From positions 1,612,001 through 1,676,000 of the forward strand of contig OY969793.1 in the NCBI GenBank assembly GCA_963703145.1: a DNA stretch of 64,000 nucleotides, written 5' to 3'. Shown piece after piece: positions 23,571 through 31,910 of the stretch. A program made the position numbers and the translations under genes. Numbering within the stretch: position 1 is the stretch's first letter; each line of letters opens with the position of its first letter. This DNA is from Bog-756 sp963703145 (GTDB lineage: Bacteria; Actinomycetota; Acidimicrobiia; Acidimicrobiales; RAAP-2). Below the pieces are notes generated by a model. The model was given only the letters and a program-made list of their open reading frames with translations, had not been told where the DNA came from and did not search any database.

Positions 23571-24488
23571 TCAGGCCCGTCCGCCGCAAGGAGCCGCCGT
23601 GTGCCACGGCGTCATGTCGAGTGCGGGATAGCGGGCCGCCACCCCGCGCAGCGTCTCATCGTTCCAGTAGGGATGACCCGGCTCGGGGAACCCCAGTACG
23701 GTCAGCTGGCGCAGCGTGGCGTGCTGCATGAATCGGTGCCAGGCGAGGCCCTCGGCCGCCACCGGCCAGGTGTGGAAGCCGAGCCAATCGGTGGCGACGG
23801 GCTTGAACGCCACGTGGAGCAGGAACCGGGCATCGGTGCTCGAGGTGAGGGCGGTGCCGCGGTGGTACACGTCGGGCCGGTAGGCGAGCACCGAGCCGGC
23901 CAGACCGAGGGCCGGTACCTCCGCGTCGTAGAGCGTGGCGTACTCGTCGAGGGACAGATAGGTCCGCTCCACCGGGATGTCACTGGTCAGCGTCCGCGAC
24001 ACGATCCCGGTGGGGGCGGTCTCGGGCGTCACGTCACTCAGGTAGACGAACAGCTCCAGGTGCTGGTAGCCGACGTCGGTCCGGGGGACGACCAGGGTGT
24101 GGTTCCCGTAGTCCACGTGGAGCAGCTGTTCGTAGTCGGCGGAGCCACCGGGGTACTTGGCGCTCGCCATCCCCTGGTACAGACGCACCTGGTCGGTACC
24201 GAGCAGGTCCTCGGCCAGGTCGATCAGGCGATCGCACACGACCAGGCCGTTGAGACCCATGCCCTCGAAGGGGAAGAGCGGCTTGGACACATCCCAGCTG
24301 ATGTCGTACTCGTCGACGCCGGACGTGTTCGACCGCCCGGCCACGACGCGCTCCACGGGTGGGAACAGCCCGTCCAGGTCGGCTTGGGCCGCGGCCAACT
24401 GGTCGGTGGGGATGAAGTCCTCCAGAACCACCCACCCCTCGGTGTTCCATTGGTCACGCTGCTGGGCATCGACACGGCCGTCCGGCAT
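23571..24488 (-). CDS. Phytanoyl-CoA dioxygenase (PhyH) family protein
   Basis: A 305-residue Fe(II)/2-oxoglutarate oxygenase of the PhyH family. Its iron ligands are visible as His124 and Asp126 in LLHVDYGNH and the distal His209 in DVYHRGTALT. PhyH homologues hydroxylate diverse small molecules, so the substrate is unknown. The start ATG at 24488 (MPDGRVDAQQRDQW) is chosen over one 13 codons upstream because it matches family length. A TATACC box lies 6 nt before it, so the mRNA may be leaderless. It heads a two-gene unit with the GH13 enzyme, an unusual partnership that hints at a sugar-conjugated or sugar-acid substrate. Confidence 0.82.
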   Translation of the reverse strand: MPDGRVDAQQRDQWNTEGWVVLEDFIPTDQLAAAQADLDGLFPPVERVVAGRSNTSGVDEYDISWDVSKPLFPFEGMGLNGLVVCDRLIDLAEDLLGTDQVRLYQGMASAKYPGGSADYEQLLHVDYGNHTLVVPRTDVGYQHLELFVYLSDVTPETAPTGIVSRTLTSDIPVERTYLSLDEYATLYDAEVPALGLAGSVLAYRPDVYHRGTALTSSTDARFLLHVAFKPVATDWLGFHTWPVAAEGLAWHRFMQHATLRQLTVLGFPEPGHPYWNDETLRGVAARYPALDMTPWHTAAPCGGRA

Positions 24489-24494
24489 CCGCCT

Positions 24495-24500
24495 GGTATA
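24495..24500 (-). promoter_or_regulatory. Possible -10 box of the PhyH-GH13 unit
   Basis: On the minus strand TATACC precedes the ATG at 24488 by 6 nt. The last base departs from the TANNNT consensus, and the motif is part of an 8-bp palindrome GGTATACC, so it could also be a regulator site. Confidence 0.3.
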
Positions 24501-24536
24501 CCAGCGCCGGGTACGAGCCGTGCGCAATCGGCGGGA

Positions 24537-25991
24537 TCAGCCGGGCGGCAACGGGACGAACGGCTGCACGTTCACCCAACAGGTGAACTGGGGGATCTTG
24601 TTCTGGGGCAGCTTGCACTGGGTCGAGGTCGGCGAGTTCACATGGAGCCGCACGACCTGGTACTCAGTCGGGCCGTAGTGCTTGTTCGGCCCGAACGTCA
24701 GGACCGGCGTATTGGTGCCGGGAAAGTTCTTGATCTTGGACAACGCCGTGACGAAGGTGCGCCGGTTGAGGTCGGATCCCGCCGACTTGGCCGCCGTGGT
24801 GAACAGGTTGATGGCCTGGCACCACCCCTGGATCGGACCTTGCTCCTCGATGAAGTCCGACTGGTTGCCCGGCGGGATCTGGGGATAGGCCTTGTGCCAC
24901 ACCGTCCAGCAGCTCCGCACCGCCTGGTCGTACCCACCCTCGCTCTGGGCGCGGTCGTCGTCGATCCCACTCAGCGTCTCGGTCGTGACCCCTTCCTGAC
25001 CGTCGAGCGCATCGCGGTAGGGGACCGGGAGCAGGCCCAGCGAGCTCTCGATGCTCGACTCGTAGTCGCTGAGCAAGAGCTTGGGGAAGTACTTCTGGTT
25101 GGTCTCGGCCTGGAGCACCGGATAGAAGGCGTTGAAGGCCACCAGCGGGATGAGCGAGGTCACCCCGGCGCTGCGCATCTCCTGGATCACCAGCGGAGCC
25201 TGGCTGTTGGTGGTGGCCGAGTCGTTGGGGTCCGAGGCGATGGTCTTGACCACCGGAGTGACACCGGCCCGGCTGAGGTCGGGTAGGAGGTACTGCTTGA
25301 GGGCCAACTGGTCTGAGGCCCGGTCACCCACCACGACGCCGACCGTATGGGTGCCTCCCAGCAGGTCCGCGCTGAGTCCCCAATTGACGACAGCCTGGAG
25401 GATGGCCGCTTGGTCGGGGCCGGTCCACCACAGATACGGGGAGCCCTGGTTGGTCCAGTTGGTCACCGTGGTCCACTGGCCGATGAATGGGGTGTGGCCC
25501 TCCTGGGTGATGCACAGCTGATTGTCCCCGGTCCAGTCCCCCAACCCGTCCAGCACGGCGAACGCCGCCGGGGAACCCTCGGTCCACGTCTTGCACAGTG
25601 CCCGCATGCCCGACTCGCTGGCCGGGTCGAAGTTGGTGATGATGGCGTTGATCTTGCGACCGTGGATCCCACCGCTGTTGTTGACCTGGCGAACGAACAG
25701 CTTGATGGCCTTGGTCTGCTCGCCGTACTCGGCGTCCTGGGCGAAGCCCTGTTGGCCGGCGAGCGAGTTGAGCGACACCACCGGGAACACCACGTTGATG
25801 GCCGACTTGGTCACCCCTCGCGACGAGGTGCTGGCCCGACTCACCGGGGTCGGTCCTCCGGGGACCGAAGCGGCCCCTCCGCCGGTCGTGGCGCTGGTCG
25901 ACGGGGCGGTGGCCACCCAGGCGACCACACCGACCACCACGGCACCGACCACCGCCACGGTTCGGAGCTGGGTGCCGCGTGGTCGCCGCAC
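24537..25991 (-). CDS. ABC transporter solute-binding protein, Liv-type, membrane-anchored (orphan)
   Basis: A periplasmic-binding-protein fold of about 484 residues if started at the GTG at 25991. The N terminus is basic (VRRPRGTQLR) followed by a hydrophobic segment (VAVVGAVVVGVVAWVA) and a Ser/Thr/Gly-rich linker, giving a signal anchor. The mature part has VNNSGGIHGRKINAIITNFDPAS near the ligand cleft of lobe I and GVVVGDRASDQLALKQYLLPDL in lobe II, as in large Liv/Urt-type binding proteins. The open frame continues upstream to a TTG at 26174 with a TACCAT box 5 nt before it, so the true start is uncertain. No permease or ATPase adjoins it. It might serve the Liv system at 4540-9600, which lacks a binding protein. 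Confidence 0.75.
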   Translation of the reverse strand: MRRPRGTQLRTVAVVGAVVVGVVAWVATAPSTSATTGGGAASVPGGPTPVSRASTSSRGVTKSAINVVFPVVSLNSLAGQQGFAQDAEYGEQTKAIKLFVRQVNNSGGIHGRKINAIITNFDPASESGMRALCKTWTEGSPAAFAVLDGLGDWTGDNQLCITQEGHTPFIGQWTTVTNWTNQGSPYLWWTGPDQAAILQAVVNWGLSADLLGGTHTVGVVVGDRASDQLALKQYLLPDLSRAGVTPVVKTIASDPNDSATTNSQAPLVIQEMRSAGVTSLIPLVAFNAFYPVLQAETNQKYFPKLLLSDYESSIESSLGLLPVPYRDALDGQEGVTTETLSGIDDDRAQSEGGYDQAVRSCWTVWHKAYPQIPPGNQSDFIEEQGPIQGWCQAINLFTTAAKSAGSDLNRRTFVTALSKIKNFPGTNTPVLTFGPNKHYGPTEYQVVRLHVNSPTSTQCKLPQNKIPQFTCWVNVQPFVPLPPG

Positions 25992-26271
25992 GAAGTGGCC
26001 CCACGAACGCGCCAGGCCGGCCAATGGATTCCAGCGCCCGCCTCTGGTCAACGAGGGTTCCCCGCACTCGGGTGACGGCCCCGTGACGGGGTGCCTCGGT
26101 CGAACAGGCCCACCTGGCAACGTTCCACGAGATCCCCCTTGTCGGCCCGGTTTCCACCGTGCGCCATCCGGCAACCGAGATGGTAGTCAGTCCGGCCCGT
26201 GTGATTAGGTAGGAGCCGGTCCCCGGGCATCGAATGCGCGATCAGGGACGCGGCAAGGAGTTGAGTGGGGG

Positions 26272-27366
26272 ATGGACGGTGGCGCGCACGATGGAGCCGG
26301 GGATGGTGTCGTCGACCTCGGGTCCGGGGGCGGTGGCCGACCCGCCGGTGCGTCGTCCCTGGTCCATGACGACCTAACGCACGGCGTCGATCCACGGTCC
26401 TTCGCCGTCGAAGTGGCCGATCTGGTCAAGCGGTATCCCAAGGCCCCCGTGAACTCGCTGGACGGGGTGAGCTTCCGGGTCCGTCGAGGCGAGGTGTTCG
26501 GCTTCCTCGGTCCCAACGGGGCCGGCAAGACCACGACCATCGGGATCCTCACCACCATGATCCGTCCGACCGGGGGTCGGGCCATGGTGGGCGGCATCGA
26601 TGTGGTCGCCGATCCGGTCGGAGCCAGACGGGTGCTCGGCGTGGTGCCCCAGCAGAACAACCTCGACCGGTCCCTCTCGGTGCGCCAGAACCTCTTGTTC
26701 CATGCCAGCTACCACGGGGTGCCCCGAGCCCAGCGCATCCGCCTGGCCGACTCCTTGCTCGACCAGTTCGGCCTCGACCGGCCCGGGGGGCGACCCGATG
26801 ACTTCTCCGGCGGTCAGATCCAGCGGATGATGATCGCCCGCGCCCTCATGCACTCGCCGGCGGTCCTCTTCCTCGACGAGCCCTCGACCGGGCTCGACCC
26901 CGCCGCCCGGCTGTTCCTCTGGGAGAAGGTGGCCGAGCTCAAAGCCATGGGCACGACCGTGGTGATCACCACCCACGACATGGACAAGGCCGCCACCCTC
27001 AGCGACCGGGTGGCCATCATCGACCACGGCACGCTCCTGGCCCTCGATACGCCGGCGGCCCTGGTGCGCGGCATGACCGGTGAACGGACCCTGGACTGCA
27101 CCGTCGAACCGGGTCCGGCTGCCGACGCCGGCGTCGTGGGGAGTGCCCTCGGCGCCCTGGACGGCATCACCCAGGTCGAAGCGCTGGACGACCCGGCCGG
27201 CACCGGCTGGCGGTTCCGCATTCTCGTGGATGGTGAGGCCGCATCGTTCGTGGCGCCAGTGGCCCAGGCGGTCACCTCGTCGGGTGGGCGACTCACCGAT
27301 GCCCGACTCGGCGAGCCGAATCTGGAGGACGTCTTCATTCACCTCACCGGGAGGGCATTGCGTTGA
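26272..27366 (+). CDS. ABC-2 exporter ATPase (DrrA-like)
   Basis: A 364-residue ATPase. After about 40 low-complexity Gly/Asp-rich residues the nucleotide-binding domain begins at FAVEVADLVKRYPKAP. Walker A is GPNGAGKTT, the signature FSGGQIQRM, Walker B VLFLDEPSTGLDP and the switch His TTHDMD. The C-terminal extension ending LTDARLGEPNLEDVFIHLTGRALR is diagnostic of DrrA/NatA-type exporters of drugs, polyketides or polysaccharides. AAGGAG lies 11 nt before the ATG. The stop overlaps the start of the permease gene (TTGA), so the two form one operon and one membrane complex. Confidence 0.9.
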   Translation: MDGGAHDGAGDGVVDLGSGGGGRPAGASSLVHDDLTHGVDPRSFAVEVADLVKRYPKAPVNSLDGVSFRVRRGEVFGFLGPNGAGKTTTIGILTTMIRPTGGRAMVGGIDVVADPVGARRVLGVVPQQNNLDRSLSVRQNLLFHASYHGVPRAQRIRLADSLLDQFGLDRPGGRPDDFSGGQIQRMMIARALMHSPAVLFLDEPSTGLDPAARLFLWEKVAELKAMGTTVVITTHDMDKAATLSDRVAIIDHGTLLALDTPAALVRGMTGERTLDCTVEPGPAADAGVVGSALGALDGITQVEALDDPAGTGWRFRILVDGEAASFVAPVAQAVTSSGGRLTDARLGEPNLEDVFIHLTGRALR

Positions 27367-28193
27367 GTGTCACCGCCGCCGAGCCTGTCAGCCCTCCCGT
27401 CGGGGACGAGCACCTCCCCTCGTGGGGGCCGTGGCAGACCTTCCTCGCCATCCTCCGCCGAGATCTGTTCGTCACCGGACGGGAGTTCCCGGTCTTTCTG
27501 GCCCAGGTGATCCTGCAGCCGCTGTTCTTGCTGTTCGTCTTCGGCAAGGTGCTGACCGAGCTGGGCTACGCCCGACCCGGCTATGAGCAGGTCCTGTTCC
27601 CGGGGCTGGTGGCGCTGGCCGCCGTTCTCACCGGCCTCCAGAGCACGGCCCTCCCCCTCGTCATCGAGTTCTCCTACAGCAACGAGATCGAGGACCGGCT
27701 GCTCGCCCCCCTGCCCACCCGCGCCGTGGCGGTGGAGAAGGTGGTGTTCGCCGCCATGCGGGCGTGCGTGGCGGCCGCGGTCATGTTCCCCGTCGGCGTG
27801 TGGATCCTCGGCTCCATCCCCTGGCAGGCGTCGACCACTGTGCCGGTGATCGTGATGATCATCCTCGGATCACTGCTCGGAGCCGCCATGGGCCTCATCC
27901 TGGGTACCTTCGTGCCCCCCAACCGGATCAGCGTGACCCTGACCCTGGTGCTCACCCCGCTCATCTTCACCGGGTCGAGCCAGTACCCGTGGCCATCCCT
28001 CGGGAGCCTCCGATGGTTCCAGGTGGTGAGCGCGCTGAATCCGATGACCTATGTGAGCGAGGGGCTGCGAGGGCTGATGGCGCCGAGCGTTCCCCACATC
28101 CAGACCTGGATCTGCTTCGTGGTGGCCATCGGGTCACTGATCATCCTCATGGCGGTCGGGATGGCCGGCTTCATCCGACGCGCTCTGGGCTGA
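27363..28193 (+). CDS. ABC-2 exporter permease (DrrB-like)
   Basis: A 276-residue inner-membrane permease with six hydrophobic spans, the partner of the DrrA-like ATPase. The cytoplasmic N-terminal helix WQTFLAILRRDLFVTGREFP, the EIEDRLLAPLPTRAVAVEKV loop between spans 2 and 3, and FTGSSQYPWPSL followed by LNPMTYVSEGLRG are classic ABC-2 landmarks. The start is TTG at 27363, overlapping the ATPase stop. Cargo is not indicated; downstream genes are a PIG-L deacetylase and an SDR, which may be a separate unit because the PIG-L gene has its own promoter. Confidence 0.88.
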   Translation: MSVTAAEPVSPPVGDEHLPSWGPWQTFLAILRRDLFVTGREFPVFLAQVILQPLFLLFVFGKVLTELGYARPGYEQVLFPGLVALAAVLTGLQSTALPLVIEFSYSNEIEDRLLAPLPTRAVAVEKVVFAAMRACVAAAVMFPVGVWILGSIPWQASTTVPVIVMIILGSLLGAAMGLILGTFVPPNRISVTLTLVLTPLIFTGSSQYPWPSLGSLRWFQVVSALNPMTYVSEGLRGLMAPSVPHIQTWICFVVAIGSLIILMAVGMAGFIRRALG

Positions 28194-28228
28194 CCACCGT
28201 CAGACCGGTGGGGGGCGCCGGTCCTGGG

Positions 28229-28234
28229 TACCAT
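28229..28234 (+). promoter_or_regulatory. -10 box of leaderless PIG-L gene promoter
   Basis: TACCAT matches TANNNT, followed by TCGGCC and the ATG at 28241. No ribosome site is present, consistent with a leaderless start separate from the upstream exporter operon. Confidence 0.5.
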
Positions 28235-28240
28235 TCGGCC

Positions 28241-29038
28241 ATGGACAATCGCCAGCTGTGGGGAGTGGTCGACGACGGGGTATGGGCCAACATCGTGGTG
28301 GTGTCGCCCCACTTCGACGACGCCGCCATGGGAGCCGGCCACCTGCTCTTGTCGTACCCGGGCAGCACGGTGATCACCGTCCTGGCCGGCCGTCCCCCGA
28401 GCTATCCCGACGAGGTGAGCGAGTGGGATGCGGCCGGCGGCTTCGTGACCGGCGACGACGTGGTGGCCACCCGACGGGACGAGGACCAGGCCGCCATGGA
28501 CGCATTGGGCGCGACGCCGGTATGGCTCGAATTCCCCGACCACCAATACCTGGCACCGGACCAACGCCCGACCCCGGCCATGGTGGCTCCCGTCCTCGGC
28601 CAGGCGATCGCCGACGCCGCCCCGACCGCCGTGTTCCTGCCCATGGGTCTGGCCAATCCGGACCACGTGGTCACCCACGACGCTGGACTGTTGGCCCGGG
28701 CCAGCCGGGCCGACGATCCCGCCGGCCCGGTCTGGTTCTGCTACGAGGATGCGGGCTACAGCCACATCCCGGGCATGCTGGCCTGGCGGATCAGCAAGCT
28801 GTTCCGAAGTGGGCTGTGGCCCACACCGGCCATCGTCCCGGTCCAGCTCGACCAGCCGGCCAAGCGCGCCGCCATCGAGCAGTACAAGAGCCAGCTGCCC
28901 CCACTCGAGCAGGATCACCTGCTCTCGGAACGACTGGCCGCCAACGTTCCCGAGCAGTTCTGGCGGCTCGACCCGCCACCACCGGGGTGGGAACGCCTAA
29001 TCTCAGCCGATGACCTCGACCCCGGCACCGCCGAGTGA
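28241..29038 (+). CDS. PIG-L family N-acetylglucosaminyl deacetylase-like protein
   Basis: A 265-residue zinc-dependent deacetylase-fold protein (LmbE/PIG-L, the family of MshB and Mca). The metal/catalytic motif VVSPHFDDAAMGAGHLL at residues 20-36 is the family's HPDD-type signature with Phe in place of Pro. The third metal ligand probably lies in DHVVTHDAGLL. Members remove acetyl groups from GlcNAc conjugates or cleave mycothiol conjugates. The protein lacks a signal peptide. It is followed 24 nt later by an SDR, possibly co-transcribed. The precise substrate is unknown. Confidence 0.84.
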   Translation: MDNRQLWGVVDDGVWANIVVVSPHFDDAAMGAGHLLLSYPGSTVITVLAGRPPSYPDEVSEWDAAGGFVTGDDVVATRRDEDQAAMDALGATPVWLEFPDHQYLAPDQRPTPAMVAPVLGQAIADAAPTAVFLPMGLANPDHVVTHDAGLLARASRADDPAGPVWFCYEDAGYSHIPGMLAWRISKLFRSGLWPTPAIVPVQLDQPAKRAAIEQYKSQLPPLEQDHLLSERLAANVPEQFWRLDPPPPGWERLISADDLDPGTAE

Positions 29039-29062
29039 GCTGACCGACCCGAGGGCCCAGCG

Positions 29063-29848
29063 ATGCCCGCGGTGACCGGCCGGGCCCCGGTCCTGGTCAC
29101 CGGCGCATCGTCTGGCATCGGCGCCGCCACGGCCCGCGCCCTGGCCGCGCAGGGCACCACGGTGGCCCTGGTGGCCCGCCGGGCGGAGCGACTGGACGAG
29201 GTGCTGGCCGAGTGTGTGACTACGGCCCCCGACTCGCGCCGCTGGGCCGCTGACCTCTCGGACCCCGCCGAGGCGGCCCGCCTAGGCCTCGAGATCTGGG
29301 ACGCGCTCGGGCCGCTCGACACCATCATCAACAACGCCGGCATCCCCATGCGCCGCCCGGCCGATCGGCTGACCATGGCGGAGGTGGAGCGGGTGATGAC
29401 CGTCAACTACTTCTCCCCCGTCGCCCTCACCTTGGCCCTGCTCCCACGGTTCCTCGAACGCAGGCACGGGGTCATTGTCAACGTGTCGAGCCTCGGTGGG
29501 CGGCTGGGCATCACCAACGAAGCGGCCTACAGCGCCTCGAAGTTCGCGCTGGCCGGCTGGAGCGAGGCCCTGGCCGCCGATCTGGTCGGCACCGGCGTGT
29601 CGGTGCGACTGGTGCTTCCCGGGGCCATCGACACCGAGATCTGGGACCAACCCGACAACGACCCACCGGGCTACGCCGGCCCGTTGGTGCCGGCTGAGGA
29701 GGTGGCAGCCGGGATCATCGAGTGCATCGGCAGCGACGCCTTCGAGCACTACATCCCCGACATGAAGGCAATTGTGGAGATGAAGACCAGGGACTTCGAA
29801 GGCTTCATCGCCGGCATGAGGGCCATGAGCGAGGGGGACCGCGCCTGA
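29063..29848 (+). CDS. Short-chain dehydrogenase/reductase (SDR)
   Basis: A 261-residue classical SDR. The cofactor motif TGASSGIG is at residues 13-20 and ALVARRAERLDE follows; Arg after the second strand suggests NADP(H). NNAG is at 90-93 and the catalytic Ser142-143, Tyr156 and Lys160 lie in NVSSLGG and YSASK. It is a close paralogue of the SDR at 43443 (shared NNAGIP, VNYFSPV or INYFSPV, EAAYSASK and DNDP segments). It follows the PIG-L gene. Immediately after its stop lies the remnant of an alcohol dehydrogenase, so this SDR once had another redox neighbour. Confidence 0.88.
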   Translation: MPAVTGRAPVLVTGASSGIGAATARALAAQGTTVALVARRAERLDEVLAECVTTAPDSRRWAADLSDPAEAARLGLEIWDALGPLDTIINNAGIPMRRPADRLTMAEVERVMTVNYFSPVALTLALLPRFLERRHGVIVNVSSLGGRLGITNEAAYSASKFALAGWSEALAADLVGTGVSVRLVLPGAIDTEIWDQPDNDPPGYAGPLVPAEEVAAGIIECIGSDAFEHYIPDMKAIVEMKTRDFEGFIAGMRAMSEGDRA

Positions 29849-29849
29849 G

Positions 29850-30079
29850 ACGAAGGCCCTGGTGTTCGGCGCCCGACCCGACAAGGGGGACCGTCCCGTC
29901 CCCGCGGACGATCTGGAGCAGTACCTGGCGTCCGTGCCCCTTAGTCTCCACACCATGGACGACGCCCGTCCCATCCATCCCGACTGGGTGGGTGCCCAGC
30001 GGCGCTCACCCTCGGCCACAAGGATGAGCGAGTCGGCACCGTCCTAGTGATCGCCGCCGACTGGCGCGGTTGGCCCTGA
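29850..30079 (+). pseudogene. Remnant of a zinc-type (MDR) alcohol dehydrogenase
   Basis: Starting 2 nt after the SDR stop, one frame reads ETKALVFGARPDKGD and continues to SLHTMDDARPIHPDWV. This is the N terminus expected of a medium-chain zinc dehydrogenase (usually followed by RPRLTGICGSD). The frame then degenerates and stops at 30047. A second frame from 30002 reads ALTLGHKDERVGTVL, resembling the later conserved LGHE-V-GTV segment of the same family, and stops at 30079. I infer a decayed gene with an internal deletion of roughly 30 codons and loss of everything downstream. No start codon remains at the proper place. The identification rests on recognising family motifs and needs an alignment. 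Confidence 0.5.
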
Positions 30080-31141
30080 GGTCCTACCTGGGCGGCGCTG
30101 GACAGTCCTGGGGCGGTTCGTACCACGCTCCCGACCACGGGCGATCATCACCGGTTGTCGACGTGGTGGCTCAGAAACCGCCGAAGCTCGGCCGTCGAAT
30201 TCGTCGTCCTCGGGTGCCCCGAAGAATCCTCCGTGGGGCATTGCCTCAAAGACATGCAGCTCCGCGTCGACACCGCCGGAGCGGAGTTTGCGGTGCATCC
30301 GGACGGTGTTGGACAGGAACAGATCACGGGTTCCGGTCTGGAGGAACGTCGGGGGGAACGGGCTTGCGAGGTCCCCGAAGATGGGTGACAGGTAAGGGTC
30401 GCACAGGTCCTGACCATTGGCATACAGCGCGATGGAGTCGGCGAGGCTCGCCGTCAGGACACAGTCGATGCCCAGATTGGTCTGGAACGAGTCGCCCGAC
30501 TCGGTCAGGTCGCACTCCGGAGTGAGGAGCACGAGTGCCGCAGGAAGTGGCAGTCCTTCGTCCCGCGCCCGGAGGATCAGGGCGGCAGCCAGGTTGCCTC
30601 CGGCCGACCCCCCACCTACGACAATGCGTTCGGGAGCCTGCACGTCGAGCAGGCTCTGATAGACCGCGATGACGTCGTCCAGCGCCGCAGGGTAGGGGTA
30701 GTCCGGAGGCATCCGATAGTCGACCGCCCAGGTCTGCATACCGACCTGGGCCGCCATCTTTCGAGCCATCAACTCGCAGGCCTTCCCACCGCCCATGACC
30801 AGTGCCCCACCGTGGATATCCAGGTAGACGGGCTGATCGGCACCGGCATCCACACCGTTAGGAACCACGACGAACACGGGTACCCCATCGATCAGTCGGG
30901 ATTCGACGCTCGAAGCGAGTTTGTCGGCATCAGGACCCAGTACGGCGATGAGCAACTCGTTGGATGCCTCGATCTTGGCCCGCCAACCATCGACATCGTT
31001 GGGGTCCAGCGGGTCAGCGGCGTCGCCGAACATGTCCATCGACAAGAACTGCTGCGCCTGGGTGCTGACCGATGTCGGCACCCCGATGAAGCGGGTGACC
31101 TCGCGCCCGACTGCACCGTGGCCCTGATTCGCTGCGGTCAT
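30044..31141 (-). CDS. HSL-family alpha/beta hydrolase (esterase) with a probably frameshifted C terminus
   Basis: As sequenced, 365 residues. The hormone-sensitive-lipase fold is complete: HGG oxyanion motif in LDIHGGALVMGGG, nucleophile in VVGGGSAGGNLAAAL, acid in TGTRDLFLSNT and His in AMPHGGFFGAPED. A good GGGAGG site precedes the ATG at 31141. After EDDEF the frame reads Arg/Pro-rich, family-untypical sequence to 30044. The neighbouring frame reads AELRRFLSHHVDNR and stops at 30148, which is a normal esterase ending. A one-base insertion (or two-base loss) near 30190-30200 is therefore likely, and the native gene would span 30148-31141. The frameshifted tail overlaps the alcohol dehydrogenase remnant on the other strand. 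Confidence 0.75.
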   Translation of the reverse strand: MTAANQGHGAVGREVTRFIGVPTSVSTQAQQFLSMDMFGDAADPLDPNDVDGWRAKIEASNELLIAVLGPDADKLASSVESRLIDGVPVFVVVPNGVDAGADQPVYLDIHGGALVMGGGKACELMARKMAAQVGMQTWAVDYRMPPDYPYPAALDDVIAVYQSLLDVQAPERIVVGGGSAGGNLAAALILRARDEGLPLPAALVLLTPECDLTESGDSFQTNLGIDCVLTASLADSIALYANGQDLCDPYLSPIFGDLASPFPPTFLQTGTRDLFLSNTVRMHRKLRSGGVDAELHVFEAMPHGGFFGAPEDDEFDGRASAVSEPPRRQPVMIARGRERGTNRPRTVQRRPGRTSGPTAPVGGDH

Positions 31142-31303
31142 CGGTCATCCTCCCTCACCAGTAATCCGTATTTCGGCAACGGTACAGGCGTAGGCGTCGG
31201 CGGTGCCGGCCTCTCGCCCCCTTTGGCGTCCCGTCAGCACACGGCGGTGCTCGGACCCACGACCCTCGATGGAGGGAATCATTGGCGCGGACGTGTGCGC
31301 CCG

Positions 31304-31774
31304 CTACGGAGCTCCACCCTCGACGGCCGAATGCATCGCTTCATTCCAGTCCTCGGTCCCGAGCGTCCGAAGCTGCCGTTCGGCGATGCGCCATCCATCG
31401 GGACGACGGACCACTGCGTCGTGGTAGTAGCCCCACAGGCGAGGTGTGGTCCCATCGGCCCGTCGGTGCCAGGCATACACCGACGTCGCGACCGATGCAT
31501 GCTCATGGTCTTCGAACGTCACCAGGACGTTCGCATTGTGATGGCTGGTTGCGGCAAAGGCTCCACGGGGATCTCCGAACATCCGTCGGAGGCCGGCCTT
31601 GGACCGCGCCGGGGGGTAGTCCGGCCCGTAGTCGACTGCACAGTCCTCGGTGAAGAGCTCGACGACCTCGTCGTAGAGCCGGTGGTCGACATAGTACGAA
31701 TAGCGATGGACGAGGTCGATGATTTGATCCTTGGCGATGAGCCGATCGATGGCAGCACCTTCGTTGTGGTCCAC
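31304..31774 (-). CDS. SnoaL-like (NTF2-fold) protein
   Basis: A 156-residue cone-shaped NTF2-superfamily protein of the SnoaL_4 type. It begins with DRLIAKDQIIDLVHRYSYYVDHRLYDEVVELFTEDCAVDYGP-like helices and ends WGYYHDAVVRRPDGWRIAERQ. Such proteins serve as small hydroxylases, isomerases or ring-hydroxylase small subunits in steroid, aromatic and polyketide metabolism; the fold does not give the reaction. The GTG at 31774 is set by a perfect AGGAGG four bases upstream (AGGAGGACACGTG). It lies between a kinase and an esterase on the same strand, with gaps of about 136 and 162 nt. Confidence 0.82.
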   Translation of the reverse strand: MDHNEGAAIDRLIAKDQIIDLVHRYSYYVDHRLYDEVVELFTEDCAVDYGPDYPPARSKAGLRRMFGDPRGAFAATSHHNANVLVTFEDHEHASVATSVYAWHRRADGTTPRLWGYYHDAVVRRPDGWRIAERQLRTLGTEDWNEAMHSAVEGGAP

Positions 31775-31910
31775 GTGTCCTCCTGAGCCCTGATCGGCAC
31801 GACGGATGCGAGCCGCTACGACTGCATCATGCTCCCGCGGTCGGCCCGGGGAGGAGGGTGAGGAGGCGCCGCCGCCCACGCTTCGTGAAGAAGGGACGCG
31901 TCGAGGCTGT

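Noticed and set aside
25992..26174. TTG start at 26174 for the orphan binding protein
   Set aside because: A TACCAT box is 5 nt upstream, but leaderless TTG initiation is rare and it would add about 60 non-hydrophobic residues before the signal anchor. Kept as an uncertainty and not adopted.
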